A DNA stretch of 61,743 nucleotides, taken from positions 1-61,743 of the forward strand of contig JAKAZI010000004.1 in the NCBI GenBank assembly GCA_021809495.1, given 5' to 3'. Position numbers and translations under genes: made by a program. Below are positions 9,501 through 17,244 of this stretch, piece after piece. The notes beneath the pieces are model-generated. The model worked only from the letters and a program-made list of their open reading frames with translations, made no database searches and was not told the origin of the DNA. This stretch comes from Actinomycetes bacterium (GTDB lineage Bacteria; Actinomycetota; Acidimicrobiia; Acidimicrobiales; RAAP-2). Each line of letters starts with the position of its first letter. Position 1 is the stretch's first letter.

Positions 9501-10555
9501 TGCCAACCCGCCAGGTGATCGAGCGCGCAGCGGCGCCACGTGAGATCGGCGACTGAGGACCGTCGCGCGGCGCGTGCGGCCTCCGTGGTCGGCCGTTCGA
9601 GGGATCGGACCAGCGCGTCCGCGATCGACTCCACGTCGAGTGGGTCGGCGAGGTCGACCTCGCGGTTCTCATCCACGCTCGGCGTGGTGGTGCTCGCGAC
9701 GACCCGGGTTCCCTGCGCGAGCGCCTCAACGGGTGGTAGCCCCCATCCCTCGCTGCGCGGGACGTAGGCGACCACGGCAGCGTCGCGGTAGAGCCCGCGC
9801 AGCATCTCGCGGGTCACCCGCCCGAGCACGACCGCGCCGTCGAGGCTCACCGACCCCCACCCGCTCGGCCCGACGATGACCAGGGGGCCGAGGTCCGGGG
9901 AATCGGCGCGGGCCCGGACGTGGGCCTCGAGCAGCCGCTCTATGTTCTTTCGGGGCTCACGCGTTCCCGCGTAGAGGGTGAAGGGCCCCTCGACCCCCGC
10001 GCCGGCGAGCAGGCGCGCCACCGTTGACGTCGCTGCGGGCGTCGTGTCGTCGTCGACGCCGAGGTGGATCCGGTGCAGGCGTGACCGGTCAAAGCCATCG
10101 GCCACCAACCGATCGTCCAATCCCGGCGAGGACGTAAAGACCCGTAGGTCCGTCCGACGCCGGATGAGTGCCAGTCGCTGCTCGTGGAACCGACGGCCGC
10201 GGGCGGTGGTGGCGTCGGGTTCGTCGCGCCAGAGCAGGTCGTGGACGGCGACCGAATGAACGGCCGAGCGGCGGCCCCCACCGAAGGGTCCCGCGAGCGA
10301 CGACGCGTGCACCACGTCGGCGTCGCTCGGCACCCCCACCGGCCACCGCGCCCAGAGGCGCGTGAGGACTGCGAGCGGGAGCCGGATCCGGCGGGCCGTG
10401 ATCGCGAGTGCCTCGAGGTCCACCGTGTCCGACGGCGCGAGTCCGACGAGCGGACCGGACTCGAGTGACGCGAGGGCGCCCACGAGGCCCCGGACGTAGG
10501 TGGCGATCCCGCCCGGTTGGGGTCGCGACAGCTGGTCGAGCGAGATGGTGATCAT
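9491..10555 (-). CDS. GT4-type glycosyltransferase
   Basis: A 354-residue GT-B glycosyltransferase with an N-terminal GGIATYVRGLV loop and a donor-binding half with YAGTREPRKNIERLLEAH and SEGWGLPPVEALAQG (E-x7-E). It is clearly related to its downstream neighbour, consistent with an old duplication. The ATG start shares its A with the upstream TGA (TGATG); a GTG one codon earlier is also possible. Part of the glycan operon. Confidence 0.87.
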   Translation of the reverse strand: MITISLDQLSRPQPGGIATYVRGLVGALASLESGPLVGLAPSDTVDLEALAITARRIRLPLAVLTRLWARWPVGVPSDADVVHASSLAGPFGGGRRSAVHSVAVHDLLWRDEPDATTARGRRFHEQRLALIRRRTDLRVFTSSPGLDDRLVADGFDRSRLHRIHLGVDDDTTPAATSTVARLLAGAGVEGPFTLYAGTREPRKNIERLLEAHVRARADSPDLGPLVIVGPSGWGSVSLDGAVVLGRVTREMLRGLYRDAAVVAYVPRSEGWGLPPVEALAQGTRVVASTTTPSVDENREVDLADPLDVESIADALVRSLERPTTEAARAARRSSVADLTWRRCALDHLAGWQCE

Positions 10556-11562
10556 CACGACTCCCAGCCTCGCACGACGTCACCGTACAGGTTCAGGTAC
10601 GCCGTGGCCGCGCTCGACGGCGCAAAGTCCGCGGCCCGGGCCCACCCCGCGGCCCGGGCCAGGGCCCGGCGCGGCTCGTTGGACCAGAGGTCCTTCACCT
10701 GTTCGACGATGTCCCCGTCGGACTCGGCGAGTTCACTCGCCCCATTGAGCAACTCGCGATTAATGGGCGTGGAGCGGGCGATCGTCGGCACCCCCGCCTC
10801 GAGCGCCGCAATGGCGAACGAGGGGAAGCGCGCGCCGTCGGACACGTGCACGACGACCCGTGCCCGAGCCAACGCCGAGCGCGCCTCGCGCCGGGCCGCG
10901 AGGTCCACGTCGATCCCGCGGGCGCGAATACGCTGGGCCGCGGCGATGCTCGTGAGCGCGATGACCCGGGCTCCGAGGCGTGCGCCGGCCTCGGTGAGTG
11001 CCGGAGCGAGACGAATGAAGTGCTCGACGGCACCGGTGACGTTCACCACGAGGGCGTCCCCGTCCAGGGTCAGATCGACGTTAGGCACCGCCGGGGGCAC
11101 GACGACGACCCGGTCGCGAGCGACGCCGAGGTTTCGCAACACCTCGTCGCGAGCGACCTGACTCGACGCCACGACCACCGCCCCGCGAGCGATCACCCGA
11201 CGAAGTTGGGTGGCTCGCTGGCTCGTGCGCGACTCCTCGCGCAGCGTGCGCAGGTCGTCCACCGAGACGATCTCGGGGACGTTGCGCGTCGGCGGCGTCG
11301 CGACGCCGGCCACGTGGACCACGTCTACTGGCGGCAACAGACGGTCGATCGAACGACCCATCCCGTGACGCCACCACGGCGACCACCAGAGTCTCGACGC
11401 GAGGACGACGTCACCGGTATCGGCCCGGCTCCTGGTTCGAAAGCGCACCAGGGTGCACCCACCGGTGGCGGCCAGGGCGTCGGCGAGGTCGGTCATCGAG
11501 TCGCCCAGTGATTCGAGTGACCCGTCGAGGTCGAGTCCGACCCGCAGCGGCGACGCGTTCAC
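10555..11562 (-). CDS. Divergent GT4-like glycosyltransferase
   Basis: A 335-residue protein starting at GTG 11562, which overlaps the upstream stop (GTGA). Fold and order match GT-B transferases: a Rossmann-like N-terminal half, then VIALTS and a segment ending in FPSFAIAALEAGVPTIA that corresponds to the family 4 donor site. The usual glycine-rich Arg/Lys donor motif (xxRKGxxxL) is not evident, so it is more diverged than its neighbours, and could be a weakly conserved transferase or a non-catalytic partner. It shares the operon with two canonical GT4 proteins. Confidence 0.7.
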   Translation of the reverse strand: MNASPLRVGLDLDGSLESLGDSMTDLADALAATGGCTLVRFRTRSRADTGDVVLASRLWWSPWWRHGMGRSIDRLLPPVDVVHVAGVATPPTRNVPEIVSVDDLRTLREESRTSQRATQLRRVIARGAVVVASSQVARDEVLRNLGVARDRVVVVPPAVPNVDLTLDGDALVVNVTGAVEHFIRLAPALTEAGARLGARVIALTSIAAAQRIRARGIDVDLAARREARSALARARVVVHVSDGARFPSFAIAALEAGVPTIARSTPINRELLNGASELAESDGDIVEQVKDLWSNEPRRALARAAGWARAADFAPSSAATAYLNLYGDVVRGWES

Positions 11563-12371
11563 GGGGCCAGCGCGAGCGTGCGTATCGCGGTGATCCAGCT
11601 CGGCCAGAGTGCGACGGCCCACGGACCGAAGTCCACGGTGCTCGTGGCGACGACGGCGATGCCCTCGCGGACGTTGAAGAGCGCGAGGGCCCCGCTCTTT
11701 CCGAAATGACCCGCGCTGTCGGGTGGCCAGTCCCCCATCCAATGCTGCTTGTCGCCCCGGACCTCGGGTCCGAGTCCCCACGGGCACGGGCGGAATCGTC
11801 CGAATCCCGGCACGATGCCGTCGAGCTCACCGAGGAAGGGACTCAGAATCCGGTCGCGGGTCGGGACCGCGAGTCCGTCGGAACGCAGCCACGCGCCCGC
11901 GAAGGTCATGAGGTCGCGCGTCGACCCGACGACGCCCGCCGCCGGGCGGCCCTCGAGGACTGCGTCGGCCAGCCCGAGGCCGCGAAATACCCGGTCGTCG
12001 AGCCACCGGGCCGGTGACCCGTCGCCAACGACCGCGTCGACCGCCCGGTCCACGGCCACGTTGGAGTAGACGCGCTTGGTCCCCACCGGCGCGGTGGCGT
12101 CACCCGCTTCGAGGCCGTACCCGGCGCTATGGGAGAGGTGGTGGGCCAGGGTCGCCCCGGAGGGGCCGAGCGGCTCGTCGTAGCGGTGCAGACCCCAGTC
12201 GACCTCGACCCCGATCGCCATCGCGACCGCGAGTTTTGACACCGAGGCCCACGGTCGACGCGCGTCGAGATCACCGTTCGCGCCGATCACGTCGATCTCT
12301 CCGTCAATGAGGCGAAGCACCCCGACGGCCGGCGAACCCGGCCAACCGGCACAGAGCGTCGAGGAGTCCAC
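11559..12371 (-). CDS. Serine beta-lactamase-like hydrolase (penicillin-binding fold)
   Basis: A 270-residue protein of the class C beta-lactamase / esterase / DD-peptidase superfamily. The nucleophile motif SxxK is SVSK (about residues 44-47), the second motif YxN is YSN, and HFGKSG stands where the KTG/HxG motif usually lies. There is no obvious signal peptide, so it may be cytoplasmic. It is the first gene of the glycan operon and its stop overlaps the next start. The substrate cannot be inferred; hydrolysis of an ester or acyl group on the glycan is a guess. The GTG start is preceded at 6 nt by a TAACAT hexamer, indicating a leaderless mRNA. Confidence 0.75.
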   Translation of the reverse strand: MDSSTLCAGWPGSPAVGVLRLIDGEIDVIGANGDLDARRPWASVSKLAVAMAIGVEVDWGLHRYDEPLGPSGATLAHHLSHSAGYGLEAGDATAPVGTKRVYSNVAVDRAVDAVVGDGSPARWLDDRVFRGLGLADAVLEGRPAAGVVGSTRDLMTFAGAWLRSDGLAVPTRDRILSPFLGELDGIVPGFGRFRPCPWGLGPEVRGDKQHWMGDWPPDSAGHFGKSGALALFNVREGIAVVATSTVDFGPWAVALWPSWITAIRTLALAP

Positions 12372-12377
12372 GAATCG

Positions 12378-12383
12378 ATGTTA
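12378..12383 (-). promoter_or_regulatory. Leaderless -10 (TAACAT) of glycan operon
   Basis: TAACAT lies exactly 6 nt before the GTG of the serine hydrolase, with no Shine-Dalgarno. The gap to divergent cofD is only 35 nt and holds both -10 elements. Confidence 0.5.
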
Positions 12384-12393
12384 GAAGGCCACG

Positions 12394-12399
12394 TAAGGT
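12394..12399 (+). promoter_or_regulatory. Leaderless -10 (TAAGGT) of cofD
   Basis: TAAGGT ends 7 nt before the cofD ATG; no ribosome-binding site at proper spacing except the same AAGG. Confidence 0.45.
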
Positions 12400-12406
12400 T
12401 TCGAGG

Positions 12407-13321
12407 ATGATCACCGTTCTCAGTGGTGGCGTTGGGGCCGCCCGGCTGTTGCGCGCACTGCGCGCCGAAGCCCGCCCGAGCGAGTTGCGAGCGGTGGTGA
12501 ACGTCGGCGACGACCTCGTCTTGCACGGCCTGACCATCTGCCCGGACCTCGACACCATTCTCTACACGCTGGCCGGGCTCAACAACGACCAGACCGGGTG
12601 GGGCTTGGCCGGCGAGAGCTGGCGGGTGATGGACGAACTCGAGGCCATCGGCGGCGAGTCCTGGTTCCGCCTCGGCGACCGGGATCTCGCGACCCACCTC
12701 TATCGAAGCCAGCGAATGGCCGACGGCGCGACCAAGACCGCGGTCAGCGCCGAGTTGACCAGTGCCCTGGGTGTGGACGTTGCGCTCTTACCCGTGACTG
12801 ACGACCCCGTCTCGACGGTCTTTGAGACCGCCCTGGGTCGCCTCTCGTTCCAGGAGTACTTCGTGCGCCACCACCACGAGGTCGCCGTCTCGAGGGTCGA
12901 GGTGCTCGGTGCCGCCAGTGCCCGCGCGACGCCGTCGGCCCTGTCAGCCATCGACGACGCCCGACGCGTCGTGCTGGCGCCGTCCAATCCGATCATCTCC
13001 ATCGACCCGATCCTGCAGATCCCCGGCGTGCGCGACGCCGTGCGGCGTCGTCGCGATGACGTCGTCGCGGTCTCGCCCATCGTCGGTGGCGCGGCGCTGA
13101 AGGGTCCGGCCGATCGGTTGCTCTTCGAGCTCGGTCACGACGTGAGCTGCGTCGGCGTCGCCGACTTCTACGGCGACATCGTGGGGACCTGGGTCATCGA
13201 CGAAGTCGACGCCGGCCACGAACGTGCACTTCGCCAGCGCGGCTACGAGGTGCGCGTCACGACCACGATCATGGGCCGCGGCGCGAACGACGCGGCGCTC
13301 GCCTCGGCGGTGCTGTCGTGA
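12407..13321 (+). CDS. cofD: 2-phospho-L-lactate transferase (F420-0 synthesis)
   Basis: A 304-residue CofD/FbiA protein. It transfers a phospholactyl or phosphoenolpyruvyl group from the GDP-activated donor to the deazaflavin Fo, giving (dehydro-)F420-0. The glycine-rich N-terminus LSGGVGAARLL and the internal NVGDDLVLHGLTICPDLD block are hallmarks of the family; the C-terminal VGGAALKGPADR also fits. The downstream cofE overlaps it by 4 bp (GTGA). In mycobacteria the equivalent gene is fbiA, also beside fbiB and mannose-nucleotide genes. Its presence implies the organism uses coenzyme F420. Confidence 0.95.
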   Translation: MITVLSGGVGAARLLRALRAEARPSELRAVVNVGDDLVLHGLTICPDLDTILYTLAGLNNDQTGWGLAGESWRVMDELEAIGGESWFRLGDRDLATHLYRSQRMADGATKTAVSAELTSALGVDVALLPVTDDPVSTVFETALGRLSFQEYFVRHHHEVAVSRVEVLGAASARATPSALSAIDDARRVVLAPSNPIISIDPILQIPGVRDAVRRRRDDVVAVSPIVGGAALKGPADRLLFELGHDVSCVGVADFYGDIVGTWVIDEVDAGHERALRQRGYEVRVTTTIMGRGANDAALASAVLS

Positions 13322-14025
13322 ACCTTCTCGTGACCCCGATCGCGTTGGGGGTCGCCGTGACCGCCGACGGCGACCTCGCGGCGCTCCTCCTCGGGGCGAT
13401 GGACGAGTTGGGCGAGACCGTGAGCGACGGCGACGTCATCGTCGTCACGAGCAAGGTCGTCGCCAAGGCCGAGGGGCGCGTGGTGGCCTTTGACGGGACC
13501 GAGGACGCGAAGCTGGCCCTCATCGAGTCCGAGTCCCGGCGCATCCTGCGACGTCGCGGCACCCTTCGAATCACCGAGACGCGACACGGCTTTATCAACG
13601 CTAACGCCGGCGTCGACCTCTCCAACACCGATCCAGGGACCGCCGTACTGCTGCCCCTCGACCCCGACCGCTCCGCCCGACGGCTGCGCGCCGCGTTGCA
13701 CCGGCGCCGCGGCGTCGACGTCGGGGTCGTCATCACCGACACCTTCGGTCGCGCCTGGCGACACGGCGTGACCGACGTGGCCATCGGCGTCGCGGGACTG
13801 CGGGCCGTGCTCGACCTACGGGGCACGCTCGACGCGACGGGACGCACCCTCGAGGCGACCGAGGTCGCGATCGCGGACGAAATCGCCGGCGCCGCCAACC
13901 TCGTGCTCGGCAAGGCCGCCGGCACGCCGTTCGCGCGACTGCGCGGACTCGATCCCACCTACTTCGGTAACGGCTCGGTCGCGCGCGACATCGTCCGCCC
14001 GGTCAACGGCGACCTGTTCCGCTGA
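13318..14025 (+). CDS. cofE: Coenzyme F420-0:L-glutamate ligase (CofE only, no FMN domain)
   Basis: A 235-residue protein matching the CofE/FbiB N-terminal ligase, which adds glutamate to F420-0. Visible landmarks are DVIVVTSKVVAKAEGR near residue 40-55, TRHGFINANAGVDLSN, and ITDTFGRAWRHG. Mycobacterial FbiB is about twice as long and carries a C-terminal FMN-dependent reductase domain; that domain is absent here and the stop codon is followed immediately by the convergent gene's stop. The GTG start overlaps cofD, so the two are translated together. Confidence 0.92.
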   Translation: MNLLVTPIALGVAVTADGDLAALLLGAMDELGETVSDGDVIVVTSKVVAKAEGRVVAFDGTEDAKLALIESESRRILRRRGTLRITETRHGFINANAGVDLSNTDPGTAVLLPLDPDRSARRLRAALHRRRGVDVGVVITDTFGRAWRHGVTDVAIGVAGLRAVLDLRGTLDATGRTLEATEVAIADEIAGAANLVLGKAAGTPFARLRGLDPTYFGNGSVARDIVRPVNGDLFR

Positions 14026-15048
14026 TCAGACTCCCCCGAGTCGGACGTCGCCGCTCAGCACTGATCCCGGGGCGACCGTTTCCTTGGCCCCGACGACACA
14101 CGTCGGGCCGAGCTCGGCGTAGTCACCGATGACCGCGCCCGGGCCGATGATCGACCACCGAACGACGGCACCCTCGCCGACCACGGCACCGGGCAAGAGT
14201 ACGGCTCGCTCGATGCGTGCCCCGGCGCCGACCTGACAGTCCCGGTCCACGACCGCGTTGTTCAAGGTCGCCGATTCGTCTACGAAACTGGCGGCGTGCG
14301 CCCAGGAACCGTTCACGATGGCCGACACGTTGCGTCCGTCGCGTCCGCGCAGGATGTCGACGTTGGCCTGCAGGTACGCGTGGGGCGTGCCCGTGTCGAG
14401 CCAGTAAGCGTGGTCGGCCATCGCGTAGAGTTCGCCGTCGGCCGCGAGAGCGGGGAACGTCTCGCGTTCCACGCTGACGCGACCCGTCGGCGCGATGCGC
14501 TCCAACACCGACGGCTCCATGACGTAGGTCCCGGCGTTGATCAGGTCGGTGGGCGCCTCGTCGCGCGGGGGCTTCTCGACGAAGGCGAGAACCCGTCCGT
14601 CGGGCGCCGTCGGCACCACGCCGAACAGGGACGGATCAACGACCGGGTGCAGGGCGATGGACGCCTGGGCGCCGTGCTCGCGGTGAAAGGCGAGCAGCGC
14701 CGTCAGGTCGAGGTCGGTGACGACGTCGCCGTTGACCACGATGAAGGTCTCGGCGATCCCCGCCTCGGTCGCGGCGTAGCGAATCGCCCCGGCCGTGTCG
14801 AGCGGTTCGGCCTCCACCGCGTAGGTGACGTTGATGCCCGCGATCACGTTGTCCGGGTACGCCTCGATGAACCGGTCGGGCATGTAGCCAAGCGACAGCA
14901 CGACGTCGGTGACCCCGTGGCGCGCCAGGTTCTCCAAGGCGCACTCGATCATCGGCACACCGACGAGGGGCAGCATCTGCTTGGGCGTCTCGTAGGTCAG
15001 CGGGCGCAGCCGCGTCCCCATACCGCCGACGAGGATGACGGCCTGCAA
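14026..15048 (-). CDS. Sugar-1-phosphate nucleotidylyltransferase (mannose-1-P guanylyltransferase-like)
   Basis: A 340-residue protein with an N-terminal nucleotidyltransferase domain (VGGMGTRLRPLT, VVNGDVVTDLDL, EKPP) and a C-terminal left-handed beta-helix (hexapeptide repeats, about residues 245-340). Length and architecture fit bacterial GDP-mannose pyrophosphorylases of the ManC/MpgB type, encoded near fbiA/fbiB in other actinobacteria. UDP- or dTDP-glucose synthesis cannot be excluded. A TTG start is preceded by AAGGG; the upstream stop is 1 nt away, so it follows the Thr-rich membrane protein in an operon. GDP-mannose could feed the glycan operon. Confidence 0.85.
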   Translation of the reverse strand: MQAVILVGGMGTRLRPLTYETPKQMLPLVGVPMIECALENLARHGVTDVVLSLGYMPDRFIEAYPDNVIAGINVTYAVEAEPLDTAGAIRYAATEAGIAETFIVVNGDVVTDLDLTALLAFHREHGAQASIALHPVVDPSLFGVVPTAPDGRVLAFVEKPPRDEAPTDLINAGTYVMEPSVLERIAPTGRVSVERETFPALAADGELYAMADHAYWLDTGTPHAYLQANVDILRGRDGRNVSAIVNGSWAHAASFVDESATLNNAVVDRDCQVGAGARIERAVLLPGAVVGEGAVVRWSIIGPGAVIGDYAELGPTCVVGAKETVAPGSVLSGDVRLGGV

Positions 15049-15049
15049 G

Positions 15050-15856
15050 TTATCCCTTTGGCGTCGTCGTCGTCGTCACTGTGCTGGACGTGGAAGACGG
15101 TGTCGACGTCGTCGTCGTGGATGCGCCCGTCGACTTCACCGTCGTCGTCGTGGCCGGTGCGACGGTGGTCGTCGTCGACGGGGTCACCGCCGTCTGAACC
15201 ATCGCGGTGACCGTCGACTTGGACGGCGGGGCCGGGGTGACGCCGCTCGGCAGGAAGGCCATGGTCACGCGCATGTACTGCGAGAACTTGATCGTGCTCG
15301 GATCAGTGGTGACCGTGGGCTTCGTCTGGGCGAGCGAGGACCAGTAGGCGTACGAGACCTGGCCGACCTTGCCGGCGTACTTGGTCTTGGGCGCACACGT
15401 GGCACCGTTCTTCAGTGTCGTGGTGCCCTTGGCGTGAGGGTAGCTCAACTCGGTCGACGTCGCGAGCAGGCCCGAGTACTCGCGTGTGAACTGAGCCAAC
15501 GTCGCGTTATTGCCCGCGTCAGCCTTGGTAACCGGGCTCACCTTGATGACGTTGTTGGCTTCGAGCGTGAATCCGCCGGTCGTCGTGGGGTCGGGCGTAA
15601 GACTGGCCGCCGGCGTGCCGCAGTTGTCAATCGACAGCGCCGCGTACCACGTCGTGCCGATGGTCGGCGGCGTGGACGGCGAGCCCGCACTCGGATTCTG
15701 GTACTCGTAGCGCGCCAGCACCGTCGCGGCGAGCCCGAGCACGACGATCACCACGAGCGCGCCGTAGTAGTTCGACGGCCTCGAACGCTTGTAGGACCGA
15801 CCGCCACCCGACGACCCGACCCGACTGACCCATTTACCCGCTGCGCTCTTAGCCAC
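15050..15856 (-). CDS. Membrane-anchored exported protein with Thr/Ser-rich tail
   Basis: About 268 residues. A basic cytoplasmic N-terminus (SYKRSRPSNYYG) precedes one membrane helix (about residues 34-52, LVVIVVLGLAATVLA), then an extracytoplasmic domain of about 130 residues with two Cys (DNCGT and ATCAP), and a disordered tail of nearly pure Thr/Ser/Val/Pro. I do not recognise a family. GTG 15856 was chosen because a TAGCGT -10 lies 7 nt upstream and a longer reading would start inside it. It precedes the sugar-nucleotide transferase, so a cell-envelope role is plausible but unproven. Confidence 0.75.
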   Translation of the reverse strand: MAKSAAGKWVSRVGSSGGGRSYKRSRPSNYYGALVVIVVLGLAATVLARYEYQNPSAGSPSTPPTIGTTWYAALSIDNCGTPAASLTPDPTTTGGFTLEANNVIKVSPVTKADAGNNATLAQFTREYSGLLATSTELSYPHAKGTTTLKNGATCAPKTKYAGKVGQVSYAYWSSLAQTKPTVTTDPSTIKFSQYMRVTMAFLPSGVTPAPPSKSTVTAMVQTAVTPSTTTTVAPATTTTVKSTGASTTTTSTPSSTSSTVTTTTTPKG

Positions 15857-15863
15857 GGGGGCA

Positions 15864-15869
15864 ACGCTA
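15864..15869 (-). promoter_or_regulatory. Leaderless -10 (TAGCGT)
   Basis: TAGCGT lies 7 nt before GTG 15856 of the Thr-rich membrane protein gene; no Shine-Dalgarno is present. Confidence 0.5.
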
Positions 15870-15897
15870 CTAAAAATCACCGGGTCAGCCGAACGCG

Positions 15898-15971
15898 TAG
15901 GGGCGGAGGGACTCGAACCCTCACTGGAGGCGGTTTAAGCGCCCTGCCTCTGCCAATTGGGCTACGCCCCC
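15898..15971 (-). tRNA. tRNA with UAA anticodon (Leu by codon), type-I body
   Basis: Folds by eye into a cloverleaf: acceptor GGGGGCG/CGCCCCT with a G-U pair at 1:72, a 3-bp D stem, anticodon stem GGGCG/CGCCT with loop CTTAAAC, a 5-nt variable loop CCAGT, T stem GAGGG/CCCTC with loop TTCGAGT, and discriminator A. The anticodon is UAA, which reads the leucine codon UUA. Leucine tRNAs normally have a long variable arm (type II), which this lacks. CCA is not encoded. UUA codons are used occasionally here, for instance in cofD and the bL37 gene. Confidence 0.8.
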
Positions 15972-16053
15972 TCGCGATCGTGTTTGACACCGTAACCCAT
16001 CGGCGTTGGGCGAGGGAATCATGCGGTTGGACCACTCGGGCGTCAGGCCTGTC

Positions 16054-16059
16054 TAGGCT
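16054..16059 (+). promoter_or_regulatory. Leaderless -10 (TAGGCT) of NlpC/P60 gene
   Basis: TAGGCT ends 6 nt before ATG 16066, without a Shine-Dalgarno. Confidence 0.5.
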
Positions 16060-16065
16060 GAAACA

Positions 16066-17244
16066 ATGAACCACGTGCGTCGTCGGGGCACGGCCCGTTC
16101 ACTACAGACTCGACTCATCGCCGTCCTGGCGGGCGTCGCGATGGCGACGGTGACGCTGCCCGTGACCTCGGGGGCGCAAACGATCGCCCAGACCCGCGCC
16201 GAGATCGCCGCGTTGTCGGCGACCCTCGCCCAGCAACAGCGAACGAGTGAGACCACCGCCAACGCCTACGACGCCGCCAAGGTCCAGTTCGCGACCATCA
16301 CGGTCAACGTCAAACGACTCGAAGCACGAGAGACCTTGAAACGGGCGGCCATCGCCACGACGTCCCAACAGCTGGTCACGGCGGTCGTGCGCGCCTACGT
16401 GCTCGGGGCGGCCGTGGCCCAGGCGATCTCCCTGTTCGATCAGCCGGTCACGTCGAGCGACGCGCGCACCGAGTACCAGAACCAGGCCATCGGCGACCTG
16501 ACCAAGATCAGGACGAGGTTCCAGAACGAGAAGCGCTCGCTCGATTCGACGATCGCCCAGCTGGCGGCCCAGCGACTCCAGGCCCACCAGCAAGAGAACA
16601 CGATGCGTGACCTGCTCCACCAGAACATCCGCAACGAGGCGTCGACCCAGGCCACGCTGACCGCGGTGACCCAGTCGTTGAAAAAGCAGATCATCGCCTA
16701 CGAGATCCAGGTCGGCACGGCCGCCGCGAAGGTTCGCGACGTCGCCCAAGAACAGGCCGCCGTCGCCGCCGCGTCGGCCGTCGGCGGCCAGAGCGCCGCG
16801 AACCTCGTGCTCGCCGCAATTCAGGCCGCAACGCCGCCGATCTTCACGGGGGGTACGGCCGGCTCGGCCGCCGGGCGCGCCGCGCTCGCCGCGGCCGTTT
16901 CCCAGATCGGCGTGCCCTACGTCTGGGGCGGCGAAACACCCGGGAAGGGCTTTGACTGCTCGGGGCTCGTCCAGTGGGCTTGGGCGCGCGCCGGCTTCCA
17001 GATCCCGCGCACGACCGAGACCGAATGGCCGGCGTTGCGTCACATTCCGCTCAGTCAGCTCCAACCCGGTGACCTGCTCTTCTACTACAACCTCGACGGC
17101 GACCACCTGGTGGACCACGTCGTGATGTACGCCGGCAGCGGCCCGTGGGGCACCAACACGATCATCGCGGCCGCCAGTGCCGGCACGCGAATCAGCTACG
17201 CACCAATTTTCACGTTCGGACTCGTTGGTGCCGCCCGACCCTAA
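16066..17244 (+). CDS. Exported NlpC/P60 peptidoglycan endopeptidase with coiled coil
   Basis: A 392-residue protein with a basic N-terminus and signal peptide (about residues 14-38, ending near SGAQT), a long Ala/Gln-rich coiled coil (about 40-240), and a C-terminal NlpC/P60 domain (about 270-390). Catalytic residues are visible: the Cys in KGFDCSGLVQWAW and the His in DHLVDHVVMY. The architecture matches RipA/CwlO-type hydrolases that cut peptidoglycan stem peptides for cell separation, with the coiled coil as a likely regulatory partner site (FtsX in studied systems). The next gene starts inside its end. Confidence 0.92.
   Translation: MNHVRRRGTARSLQTRLIAVLAGVAMATVTLPVTSGAQTIAQTRAEIAALSATLAQQQRTSETTANAYDAAKVQFATITVNVKRLEARETLKRAAIATTSQQLVTAVVRAYVLGAAVAQAISLFDQPVTSSDARTEYQNQAIGDLTKIRTRFQNEKRSLDSTIAQLAAQRLQAHQQENTMRDLLHQNIRNEASTQATLTAVTQSLKKQIIAYEIQVGTAAAKVRDVAQEQAAVAAASAVGGQSAANLVLAAIQAATPPIFTGGTAGSAAGRAALAAAVSQIGVPYVWGGETPGKGFDCSGLVQWAWARAGFQIPRTTETEWPALRHIPLSQLQPGDLLFYYNLDGDHLVDHVVMYAGSGPWGTNTIIAAASAGTRISYAPIFTFGLVGAARP

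Noticed and set aside
15980-16010. TTGACA consensus -35 between the tRNA and the NlpC/P60 gene
   Set aside because: No -10 lies at 16-18 nt on the same strand; the downstream TAGGCT is too far.
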